Assembly: GCF_035117555.1 (NCBI RefSeq)
Contig: NZ_JAYKPK010000005.1
Location: 124,001 to 188,000 of the forward strand
Source: Yoonia sp035117555
GTDB lineage: Bacteria > Pseudomonadota > Alphaproteobacteria > Rhodobacterales > Rhodobacteraceae
Length of the DNA stretch: 64,000 nt
Direction of reading: 5' to 3'
In this document: piece by piece, positions 50,064 through 58,282 of the stretch
How positions within the stretch are numbered: the first letter of the stretch is position 1
Layout of the letters: every line of letters begins with the position of its first letter
The notes under the pieces: generated by a model
What the model was told of the DNA's origin: nothing
What the model saw: only the letters and a program-made list of their open reading frames with translations
Databases searched by the model: none
Translations under genes and position numbers: made by a program

Positions 50064-51155
50064 CTATGGATACGCCCCCGCCAAGACATCGGCGTAAGTC
50101 AAACGTGCCGCGCGTACTGCTCCAATGACACCCGCCCGGTTGCCAAGTTGGCTGACCCGGCAGTCAGGCACCGGCATGCCGTTCGGCATGATACGTGCAA
50201 GTTCTGCCGTAATCCTCTCAAGAAGCGCGGGCTGTGATCCGATACCACCGCCAAAGACGAACAGAGCCGGGTTGACGACGGAGTCGACGGCGAGCACCGC
50301 TTGCGCGGTTCGCTGTGCCAATCGTTCCATGACGAGATTGAAAGCGGGATCATCGTCCGTATTCTTGCTGATCTCGCGCAACGTGTGGCCCGGATGACGC
50401 CCCCCGCTCGCACGGTAATCGGCAACCAGCGCTGCACCTGATACGACGCTTTCCAAGGCCCCACAGGCATGTGTCTTTTGATCGCTTGGATCTGCTCCGA
50501 TAGGCAGTGCTGCAATCTCTCCTGCAGCTCCCTGTGCCCCGCGTAGGATCCGGTCGCCCCAAGCCAGACCCATACCGATGCCGGTACCAAGCGCCACGAA
50601 GGCCAGCCCACCGGTCAGAACATCGGCCGAAGAACCGTGGCCCAACCAGGTCTCGCCCAAGGCCGCGAAGTTCACATCATTCTCTACCACGACTGGCATG
50701 TTCAGACGTTCTGATAATACTGCCCGCATGTTGTGACCAGCAAAACCGCTCAGGTTCGGTGCGCGGTCGAGCATCCCCGTCACCGGATGAACCGCACCCG
50801 GCAGGCCAAAACCAGCGGCACGCACGACCCCCGGGGTTCCGGCCGTCATCTGTGCCAGATGTGCGGCTATCAGATCCAGAACTGCGTCCCCGCCACTAGC
50901 TGGTGTTTCGGACCTACATTCGGCCAGGACGTCACCGTTTAAGTCGGTCAGGACAGACTGAACCTTGGTGCCGCCTATATCCGAGCCAAAAAGATACCCT
51001 GCTTCTGCAACGAAACGCCCTGTCTGATCCAGCCAGCCAGCCGCCGAAAGGTCCATATCAGGCCGGGCGGCGGCGCCACGTAACTGCGTTACCAACCCGT
51101 CCCCCAGCAGGTGGGCGGGCTGCATCAACGGAATGTTCATTCGCGGAACACTCAT
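50064..51155 (-). CDS. ROK family sugar kinase
   Basis: The 363-residue ROK protein has the phosphate motif SDIGGTKVQSVLTDLNGDVL near residue 55-74 and the catalytic base region VVENDVNFAALGE. The second ATP motif is VALGTGIGMGLAWG. The usual CxCGxxGCxE zinc motif is reduced to HACGALE, so zinc binding is doubtful. No HTH is present, so it is a kinase and not a regulator. It ends the binding protein-permease-lyase-ATPase operon (ATGA overlap) and probably phosphorylates the imported amino sugar. Confidence 0.83.
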   Translation of the reverse strand: MSVPRMNIPLMQPAHLLGDGLVTQLRGAAARPDMDLSAAGWLDQTGRFVAEAGYLFGSDIGGTKVQSVLTDLNGDVLAECRSETPASGGDAVLDLIAAHLAQMTAGTPGVVRAAGFGLPGAVHPVTGMLDRAPNLSGFAGHNMRAVLSERLNMPVVVENDVNFAALGETWLGHGSSADVLTGGLAFVALGTGIGMGLAWGDRILRGAQGAAGEIAALPIGADPSDQKTHACGALESVVSGAALVADYRASGGRHPGHTLREISKNTDDDPAFNLVMERLAQRTAQAVLAVDSVVNPALFVFGGGIGSQPALLERITAELARIMPNGMPVPDCRVSQLGNRAGVIGAVRAARLTYADVLAGAYP

Positions 51156-52192
51156 GCGCGACCCAAGGCTTTTTCGGTGACAGCATCGAATAAGTGAACC
51201 TGACCACGCGGAGCCTTGGCCGTCACCGTTGATCCGATTACGACCCCGCCATGCGGCGGCGCGGTAGCAATGATAGACCGGCCAGCGATTTCGAAATGCA
51301 CAAGCGTCTCGGGGCCAAGTGGCTCCACGGCAGTGACAGTGCCGGTCAGCGTCAGTCCCGGCTGCGCGATGTCGCTGCCTACCAGCAAGTCATGCGGGCG
51401 CACGCCGGCCAAAACAGACGGATCGCCCTCGGCCAAAGACACGAGTCCGTCGGCTTGACTCGCGGGTACGATATTCATTGAAGGTGTCCCGATAAAGCGG
51501 GCGGTGAAAACGTCGACCGGGTTGTCGTACACATCCATCGGCGGTGCGGCCTGCAGGATATGTCCATCCTTCATCACAACGATCCGGTCTGCCATCGTCA
51601 TCGCTTCTACCTGATCGTGGGTGACATAGGCGATGGTTGTGCCAAGGCGGCGGTGCAGATCCTTGATCTCGATACGCATCTGCGCGCGCAATTGTGCATC
51701 GAGGTTGGACAAAGGTTCATCGAACAGGAATCCGACGGGATCGCGCACCATGGCGCGGCCGATAGCAACCCGCTGGCGCTGCCCGCCCGAAAGCGCTGAC
51801 GGACGACGGTCCAATAGCGGCGTCAGCCCAAGAAGTGCGCCAGCCGCCTCTACCTTTTCAGTCTTCTCGCCCTTGGACAGCTTGGAGGTATATAGACCGA
51901 ATGCGATATTCTGGCGCACCGTCATATGCGGGTAGATCGCATAGTTCTGGAAAACCATCGCCAGGTTACGCTCCTTTGGATCGACTTCGTTGACGACGCG
52001 GTCGCCAATCCGGATCTCGCCACCAGTGACCTCTTCCAGCCCTGCAATCATGCGCAAGGTCGTCGATTTGCCACAGCCGGATGGACCGACGAACACCACG
52101 AATTCACCATCTGGAATGAGAAGGTCGATGCCGTGAATAACACGGGTCTTGCCATAGGCCTTCACGAGACCACGAAGTTCAAAAGTAGCCAT
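51152..52192 (-). CDS. Carbohydrate ABC transporter ATP-binding protein (UgpC/MsmK-like)
   Basis: This 346-residue ATPase has Walker A GPSGCGKSTTLRM (near 37-49), signature LSGGQRQRVAIGRAMVRDP and Walker B FLFDEPLSNLD. A C-terminal TOBE/OB domain of about 110 residues follows. It energises the two permeases encoded upstream in the same operon. The ATG overlaps the stop of the lyase gene (TGATG). Confidence 0.92.
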   Translation of the reverse strand: MATFELRGLVKAYGKTRVIHGIDLLIPDGEFVVFVGPSGCGKSTTLRMIAGLEEVTGGEIRIGDRVVNEVDPKERNLAMVFQNYAIYPHMTVRQNIAFGLYTSKLSKGEKTEKVEAAGALLGLTPLLDRRPSALSGGQRQRVAIGRAMVRDPVGFLFDEPLSNLDAQLRAQMRIEIKDLHRRLGTTIAYVTHDQVEAMTMADRIVVMKDGHILQAAPPMDVYDNPVDVFTARFIGTPSMNIVPASQADGLVSLAEGDPSVLAGVRPHDLLVGSDIAQPGLTLTGTVTAVEPLGPETLVHFEIAGRSIIATAPPHGGVVIGSTVTAKAPRGQVHLFDAVTEKALGRA

Positions 52193-53685
52193 CAGCGGGT
52201 CTCCATCAAGGCGATAAATGCGGTATCCAATGCCTCGCGGGCAGCAGTTTCGCGCCGGGCATAGGTCTGGGCTGTCGTTTCATAATCCGCCAAGGCGTCA
52301 CGATAGACCTCCAATGCGTCGCGCATCGGGACCTCACCCGGGCCGCCAAAGCGGTTGCGTACCCTCACGAAATAGTCAGGCGATACGACCTCGGCGAATG
52401 CGTCAGCCTGCATCTGCGTTTCCCGCCCCACGGTGTTGCGGAACGCCGTGCAGAACGGACCGTACCCCCCAGAAGCAAGGCTTTCACCCGCGCTGACCAC
52501 CGCTTTCGCAGTTTCCGCGGCGATTTCGTGCGCTTGTCGGAACGAAACGCCTTCCTCTCGAACCATGGTATCAGCAAGCTCGGTAATCGTGATACAGGCG
52601 CGGTCAATTGTATCGGCGACACGGGCATCATTGATCCGCAGCGCAGGCACGAAGGCCGCCATCAAGCGGATCACCCGGCTGCCCGTCTCGAAGGCGCTGT
52701 AACCTGCGGCCTGACTTTCGCCTTCGCTGTCGTTCATATCGGTGAACGGCGTATTATGCATGATATCTTTCATCATCCGCGCACGGCCCACAGTCTGCGA
52801 CGCAAGATGGCGCATATGTTCGATCGGCACCGGATTGCGTTTCTGCGGCATGATCGATGATATCTGCACAAAGGCATTGGGCACATAGATCTGCCCCACC
52901 TCAAAGCTGGACCAGACCTGAAAGTCCTGCACCAGGCGGCCAAGATGTAGAAACAGCAATTCCACCGCCGCATAGGTTGCCGTGATATAGTCGACAGCCG
53001 CAATGCAGCTGTAAGAATTGCGCTGAGGTGCCGCAAAACCCAGCAAATCAGCCATTAACTGCCGGTCAATCGGAAATCCGGAGGTCGTAATTGCCGCGGC
53101 TCCCATAGACGAAAGGTCCACAACCTTGCGCGCCTCGTCCAGCCGGGCGATGTCTCGGATCAGCACCTCTATCGCCGCAGACAAATAGTGGCCAAAGGTG
53201 GTCGGCTGTGCAGGCTGCCCGTGGGTATAGGCAACGATCAGGGTCGCGCTTTCCCGGTTGGCAGTGTCGATCAGAGCCGCCAGCAACGAACGACATTCTG
53301 CCAGTAATCCGTCCAGCCGGGCCTTCAGCGAGATCTTGAAAAGCGTGTGATCAATATCGTTGCGCGATCTGGCGGTGTGGAGTCGCCCGCCGGTATCGGC
53401 CCCCACGCGCGCTTTCAGTTCGGTCTCACGCAAAAAGAAATAATCCTCCACCTCGCCGGTATAGCTCAGGGTAGCAGGATCAATATCGCGGTCGATCTCG
53501 ATCAACGCACGGGCAATGCTGGCTGATACATCCCGGGGCAGAATCCCAGTACGGTCCAGCATCACAAGATGCGCGCGGTCGATCCGACGGAACCCTTCGG
53601 CATGGTCATGGCGCGCATGATCGAAGAGGGGCCCAAGAACCGTGTCTTTGTAAACCGGGTCTGGAAAGGTCGTGTTGTCGGTCAT
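52192..53685 (-). CDS. ArgH/aspartase-superfamily lyase in an amino-sugar operon
   Basis: The 497-residue enzyme has the three superfamily regions: TARSRNDIDHTLFKI (C1), AYTHGQPAQPTTFGHYL (C2, catalytic His) and the mobile signature loop SSIMPQKRNPVPIEH (C3). ArgH-like lyases eliminate fumarate (or a related acid) from N- or O-linked dicarboxylates. A biosynthetic ArgH would not usually lie between sugar permease and ATPase genes, so a catabolic substrate is likely. ATG at 53685 has AGGG at 6 bases; ATG at 53691 has none in range. Confidence 0.82.
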   Translation of the reverse strand: MTDNTTFPDPVYKDTVLGPLFDHARHDHAEGFRRIDRAHLVMLDRTGILPRDVSASIARALIEIDRDIDPATLSYTGEVEDYFFLRETELKARVGADTGGRLHTARSRNDIDHTLFKISLKARLDGLLAECRSLLAALIDTANRESATLIVAYTHGQPAQPTTFGHYLSAAIEVLIRDIARLDEARKVVDLSSMGAAAITTSGFPIDRQLMADLLGFAAPQRNSYSCIAAVDYITATYAAVELLFLHLGRLVQDFQVWSSFEVGQIYVPNAFVQISSIMPQKRNPVPIEHMRHLASQTVGRARMMKDIMHNTPFTDMNDSEGESQAAGYSAFETGSRVIRLMAAFVPALRINDARVADTIDRACITITELADTMVREEGVSFRQAHEIAAETAKAVVSAGESLASGGYGPFCTAFRNTVGRETQMQADAFAEVVSPDYFVRVRNRFGGPGEVPMRDALEVYRDALADYETTAQTYARRETAAREALDTAFIALMETR

Positions 53686-53687
53686 TT

Positions 53688-54545
53688 TCATCCCTTTAGT
53701 CCCGCGAGCATGACGCCGCGCACGATGTAGCGTTGCAGAGCAAGAAACACGAGCAGAGTAGGAATCGTCGCAATGGCCGCCCCTGTCATGATCATCTCCC
53801 ACTGGATCGCTTGTTCGACGGCAAAACTCGTCAGCCCAACCGGCAATGTATAAAGTTCTTTCGACGTGGTCGAAATCAGCGGCCAGAAAAAGGCCGTCCA
53901 ATTTCCCAGAAAGGTGAAGATGGCCAAGGCCGACAATGCCGGTGTCACCAGCGGCATGGCGATCTTCCACCAGATGGTAAACTCGTTCAGCCCATCCATC
54001 CGGGCGGCCTCGATGAAATCATCTGGCACAGTCTCAAAAAACTGCTTCATCAGAAAAGTGCCGAATGCTGTCATCATCCCCGGGAACATGATGCCCCAGT
54101 AGCTGTCGAGCCAACCGAAATTTGCCGACATCAGATACCATGGGATCACAAGCATCTCGGTCGGGATCATCAGGGTCGACAGGATCGCGATAAACACGAA
54201 CATGCGCCCGCGGAACCGGAATTTGGCAAGCGTGTAGCCCACAAGACTGTCGAAAAAGACGTTGGACGCAGTCACGCAAATCGCCACAAAGGCAGAGTTT
54301 AAAAACCAGCGCAGAAATTGCGCTTCGGTCAGAACTTCAATGTAATTGGCCAATGTCGGGTTCTGCGGGATCAGCCGCAGGTCATAGATCTGGCCAGCAG
54401 TCTTCAGTGAGGTCGAGAACATGAACAGGATGGGTGTGATCATCAGCATCCCGCCGATGAACAACACAGTCCAGAGCACGATCCGGCCCGGTTTGATCCG
54501 CGCAAAAGGCAACGGGGTGGTTATCGCCGTGTCGGTTACAGCCAT
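53688..54545 (-). CDS. Carbohydrate ABC transporter permease (UgpE/MalG-like)
   Basis: This 285-residue permease has six membrane segments and the EAA-type coupling loop EAARMDGLNEFTIWWKIAMP near 190-209. It pairs with the UgpA-like permease before it (start/stop overlap) and with the ATPase two genes later. Substrate is likely a modified amino sugar by context. Confidence 0.92.
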   Translation of the reverse strand: MAVTDTAITTPLPFARIKPGRIVLWTVLFIGGMLMITPILFMFSTSLKTAGQIYDLRLIPQNPTLANYIEVLTEAQFLRWFLNSAFVAICVTASNVFFDSLVGYTLAKFRFRGRMFVFIAILSTLMIPTEMLVIPWYLMSANFGWLDSYWGIMFPGMMTAFGTFLMKQFFETVPDDFIEAARMDGLNEFTIWWKIAMPLVTPALSALAIFTFLGNWTAFFWPLISTTSKELYTLPVGLTSFAVEQAIQWEMIMTGAAIATIPTLLVFLALQRYIVRGVMLAGLKG

Positions 54546-55459
54546 CAGCGTGTCCTCAGAATCCAGAGTTGCAGCAGCGAGATGATCAGCAGGATCGTGA
54601 ACAGCACCACCGTCTGCGCCGCCGCCGCCCCCATCTGGTAGGAATTGAACGCGGTCTGATAGATCATCAGCACCAGCGGCTTGGTCGACCCCAGCGGTCC
54701 GCCCGGGTCATTGGTCGTCATGTTGTAGACCTGATCGAAGATCCGCAGAAATCCGATCGAAGAAAAGACAACAAGAAAGATCGTCGTCGGCTTCAATAAC
54801 GGGAGGGTGATCTTGCGCAGGATCGCGAAATCGCCGACGCCGTCGATCTTCGCCGCCTCGTAATATGTCTGTGGAATGGACCGAAGGCCGGCCATGAAAA
54901 TGATGATCTGAAAGCCGAGGCCCGCCCAAATGGCCGTCACCATGATAGATGGCAGCGCCCATGTGGTTGAACGTAAGAAATCAAGCTGGCCCATGCCCAC
55001 CGCTCCCAGGACCGAATTGATGACCCCGGTGGGTGCAGGCTGATAGAACCAGCGCCAGACCCATCCCATTGCCGATGCAGTCGTGATAAACGGCAAGAAG
55101 TAGAGCGCCCGCAAAAACGTATGCCCAAACCGGATGCGATCAAGGAAATATGCAATAATGAACGACAGGAACAGACTGATTGGTGTTCCGATGATCAGAT
55201 AGGCAAAGGTATTGCGAAATACTTTCCAGAACTCGGCCGAGGCGAACATCTCGCGGTAATTCTGTAAACCGATATATTCCGGTGGCGACATCAGGTTCCA
55301 GTTGGTGAAAGACAGCCGGAAAGCATCAATCGTCGGGTAAAACCTGATGACACTATAGAATAGCACGGGTAGGGCCAAGAAGGCCCAGACCCAGATTGCA
55401 CGGCGCATACGCATCGAGAGGCGCGGCGCAGATTGCGGTGATATTTGCGTCATCGCCAT
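54545..55459 (-). CDS. Carbohydrate ABC transporter permease (UgpA/MalF-like)
   Basis: This 304-residue permease has six membrane segments and the coupling loop YEAAKIDGVGDFAILRKITL near 207-226. GAGGAG is 11 bases before the ATG at 55459; an ATG at 55453 is an alternative. It lies directly after the binding-protein gene (26-base gap). Confidence 0.92.
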   Translation of the reverse strand: MAMTQISPQSAPRLSMRMRRAIWVWAFLALPVLFYSVIRFYPTIDAFRLSFTNWNLMSPPEYIGLQNYREMFASAEFWKVFRNTFAYLIIGTPISLFLSFIIAYFLDRIRFGHTFLRALYFLPFITTASAMGWVWRWFYQPAPTGVINSVLGAVGMGQLDFLRSTTWALPSIMVTAIWAGLGFQIIIFMAGLRSIPQTYYEAAKIDGVGDFAILRKITLPLLKPTTIFLVVFSSIGFLRIFDQVYNMTTNDPGGPLGSTKPLVLMIYQTAFNSYQMGAAAAQTVVLFTILLIISLLQLWILRTR

Positions 55460-55485
55460 GTCAGCGCGGCTCCTCTTTTTGCAAC

Positions 55486-56727
55486 TTATCGCGCGCGGTC
55501 GATGATTGCCTGTTCGGCGGCTGCGGCCTCGGCGAGGGTGTCCTCAACCGACTGACCCTGCAAGAAGACCCGGTTCGCCATATCCATTGTCACCTGACGC
55601 TGTGCCTGCTCATCCACAAAAGTGGTGGTATGCGCATATTCCAGCCCTTTCAGGAACGGCGCATAGATTGGGTCAGCAAGGTTGGCCTCGGTCAGTGCGA
55701 CCTCGGGTCGGGCAGGCAGTTCACCCACAACCTCAAGCCAGAGCTGCATCGCCTCGGGCGAGGACAGATATTGCAAGAACTTGGCAGCAGCTTCCAGTTC
55801 TTCACCTTCGGCACCCGCACCAATACCATTCGCGAAATACGAAGCATAGTTCGACCGCAGACCCTCGGCATTGGCAGGCAATTCAGCCACGCCCCATTCA
55901 AATCCTTCAATGTCGCGGAACGACCCCAAACGGAAAGTACCATCAATGGTCATAGCGGCACGACCGGCGCGGAACGCAGCCTGCCCTTCGTCCATGAAAC
56001 CGGTATAACCGACTTCATGTTTGGTGGTCAGGTCCGTGTACCACTGCGTTGCGGCCAAGCCTGCCTCACTGTCATAAGTGACAGTGGAGTAATCGGCACT
56101 GTAAGGCTCGCCGCCGAACTGCCGCACCAGCACTTCACGCCACCATTGATGGTCCTGACCACCCATCTCGACGGTAAGGCCGACCGTCGTGTAATTACCG
56201 CCACTGTCCTTTACCGCCAGCCGCGAGGCGTAGTCGACCAATTCGTCAAGTGTCTCCGGCGGGTTATCGATCCCGGCTTCGGCAAACAGGTCCTTATTGT
56301 AAAACAGCGCCAGCGACCGCACGGCGGTCGGCAAGCCATAATAATCATCGCCCCGCTTCATCGCAGTGACAATGGGAAAGAAATCGGCTTCGATTTCTTC
56401 GGTAGGAAATACGTCGGTCGGCAAAGGCTGCAAAACGCCGCCATTCACGAAATTGTCCGTCCAGCCATAAAACATCTGGAGCACGTCGGGGCCGTTGCCG
56501 GACATATTCGCCGCCACGACGCGGGTCTGATAGTCGGCATAGGGGAACGTGACGTGGTTGACGGTGATGTCAGGATTCGCCTCTTCGAATTGCTCGATAA
56601 GCTGGTCGACCGCGGCCACGCGTGTATCGAATATATACTGCCAATAGTCGATTTCGACCGCATTAGCGGCTGTTGACGAGACGATGATCGTCCCTGCCAT
56701 CAAGGTCGCTTTGGTGATGTAATTCAT
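55486..56727 (-). CDS. Extracellular sugar-binding protein
   Basis: The 413-residue family 1 solute-binding protein has a signal peptide (1-24, ending ANA) and then VEIDYWQYIFDTRVAAVDQL, typical of the UgpB/MalE cluster. GGAGG lies 7 bases before the ATG at 56727. It is the first gene of the operon and probably its most expressed. Ligand is unknown; the surrounding genes point to an N-acetylglucosamine-type compound. Confidence 0.92.
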   Translation of the reverse strand: MNYITKATLMAGTIIVSSTAANAVEIDYWQYIFDTRVAAVDQLIEQFEEANPDITVNHVTFPYADYQTRVVAANMSGNGPDVLQMFYGWTDNFVNGGVLQPLPTDVFPTEEIEADFFPIVTAMKRGDDYYGLPTAVRSLALFYNKDLFAEAGIDNPPETLDELVDYASRLAVKDSGGNYTTVGLTVEMGGQDHQWWREVLVRQFGGEPYSADYSTVTYDSEAGLAATQWYTDLTTKHEVGYTGFMDEGQAAFRAGRAAMTIDGTFRLGSFRDIEGFEWGVAELPANAEGLRSNYASYFANGIGAGAEGEELEAAAKFLQYLSSPEAMQLWLEVVGELPARPEVALTEANLADPIYAPFLKGLEYAHTTTFVDEQAQRQVTMDMANRVFLQGQSVEDTLAEAAAAEQAIIDRAR

Positions 56728-56865
56728 GTTTTCCTCCGTTGGGTGGGATTGACCCTGTCGCGTGATGCAGCGTTCCTTTGCCGACGATTGTCTTGTTTTA
56801 ACGGCCTCCCCCCAAACGCCGCTGCAAGGGGATTGACGATCAAGCTGGACCGACACGACCCCTGC

Positions 56866-56905
56866 CGTCAATAAAATAATTTACTTGAGTTATTAAATTT
56901 GTCAT
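56866..56905. promoter_or_regulatory. AT-rich candidate operator between divergent amino-sugar operons
   Basis: An imperfect inverted repeat, AATAATTTACTTGAGTTATT flanked by AAAT, lies in the 283-base divergent region. ROK repressors (NagC/Mlc type) bind AT-rich inverted repeats of this kind, and a ROK repressor is encoded next to it. No precise promoter can be assigned. Confidence 0.4.
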
Positions 56906-57010
56906 GTCAGCTTCAACCTGACCCGGGCTGGACAAGGAATCTACCCGCGTGTCTGCTCCTGATGCAGGTTATCGTGACGGCACGATGCCAATGACCCAAA
57001 GGACCCGGAC

Positions 57011-58264
57011 ATGACAGTTTCACCCTTTTCGGACACGGCCCCGGCCGCCAGTGCGCCGCCGTCCGCAACGCCGCGTCCGACGCGCACCGCCAAAGGCAAG
57101 AACCCCGGTCGTAGCCGGGAACACAACCGCCGCGTTGTTCTGGAACTTCTGCGCCGCAGCGGGCCGATGGGTCGCAAGGCCTTGGCTGATCTGGCGCATA
57201 TTTCGACTCAGGCTGTGACCAATATCATCGACGAATTGATGAACGACGACATGCTTCTGGATTTGGGCCGCAAGCGGACCGGGCGGGGTATGCCGCCGAT
57301 CCAGTATGCAATCAATCCGAACGGAGCGATCACCATTGGTCTAGAGATTGCCGTAGGCTCACTGACCGCCGTGGTGTTAGACCTCGGCGGTAACATGCGC
57401 GCCAAGGAAGTGACGACTTTGCCCGACATGACGGCCAACATCGTGCTTGACCTGATAGGCGATATAGTCGCCCGCCTTCGCGCAAAGTTTCAGGCTCAGT
57501 TAATGGGCATCGGCGTTGTGATGCCCGGACCGTTCGAGATCGAGGGACTGACCGGCGTCGGCCCGACGACCTTGCCCGACTGGTCTGGTGTCGATGTCGC
57601 AGCTTTGCTGAGCAAGCGGTGCGGCGTGTCTGTCACCGTTGACAACGACGCCAACGCCGCCGCAGTGGGCGAGATGCTGTTCGGTCAGGGGCGGTCGGTG
57701 TCCGAATTCTGCATGCTCTACTTCGGCGCAGGGGTCGGCATGGGTGCCATGGTGGCGGATCAACCGCTCAAGGGAGCCTTCGGCAACGCAGGCGAGATCG
57801 GCCATATCGTTGTGGTGCCCGACGGGCTGCCCTGCCAGTGCGGGCAGAAAGGCTGCCTTGAACGCTATGTCTCGCTGCATGCGCTTTCAGAATGGATGAC
57901 AAAGGATGGCGTGACGCCAGACAGTGCGGCCTTGCTGCGTTTGCATGGGGGACAAGATCCTGCGCTTGAAGCATGGCTTGACCGCGCCGCACCACACCTG
58001 TCTTGGATGATTGGCCTGCTTGAAAATATCTTTGATCCGCAGACCGTCATTCTGGGCGGCAAGATGCCGCAGCCGATCCTGGACGATCTGATTTCCCGAT
58101 TGGCCGTTCCCACCAGTGTCGCCAACCGACGCGACCGCGTCTTGGCCCGGGTACAACGCGGCCAGACCGGAGAGGAGTCCGCCGCACTTGGGGCTGCGGC
58201 TTTGCCCTTCTTCAACGCCATCACCCCGCAACTTCACCAGATCGAGGATCAGGCCATTGTCTGA
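57011..58264 (+). CDS. ROK family transcriptional repressor (NagC-like)
   Basis: The 417-residue protein has an N-terminal winged HTH (about 40-95, GRKALADLAHISTQAVTNIIDEL) followed by a ROK sugar-binding domain with the intact zinc motif CQCGQKGCLE near 277-286 and VDNDANAAAVGE. It should repress the two flanking operons and be released by an amino sugar or its phosphate. It is first in the plus-strand operon with the deacetylase, 18 bases away. Confidence 0.9.
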   Translation: MTVSPFSDTAPAASAPPSATPRPTRTAKGKNPGRSREHNRRVVLELLRRSGPMGRKALADLAHISTQAVTNIIDELMNDDMLLDLGRKRTGRGMPPIQYAINPNGAITIGLEIAVGSLTAVVLDLGGNMRAKEVTTLPDMTANIVLDLIGDIVARLRAKFQAQLMGIGVVMPGPFEIEGLTGVGPTTLPDWSGVDVAALLSKRCGVSVTVDNDANAAAVGEMLFGQGRSVSEFCMLYFGAGVGMGAMVADQPLKGAFGNAGEIGHIVVVPDGLPCQCGQKGCLERYVSLHALSEWMTKDGVTPDSAALLRLHGGQDPALEAWLDRAAPHLSWMIGLLENIFDPQTVILGGKMPQPILDDLISRLAVPTSVANRRDRVLARVQRGQTGEESAALGAAALPFFNAITPQLHQIEDQAIV

Positions 58265-58282
58265 TCCCAGCCAAGGATTGCC

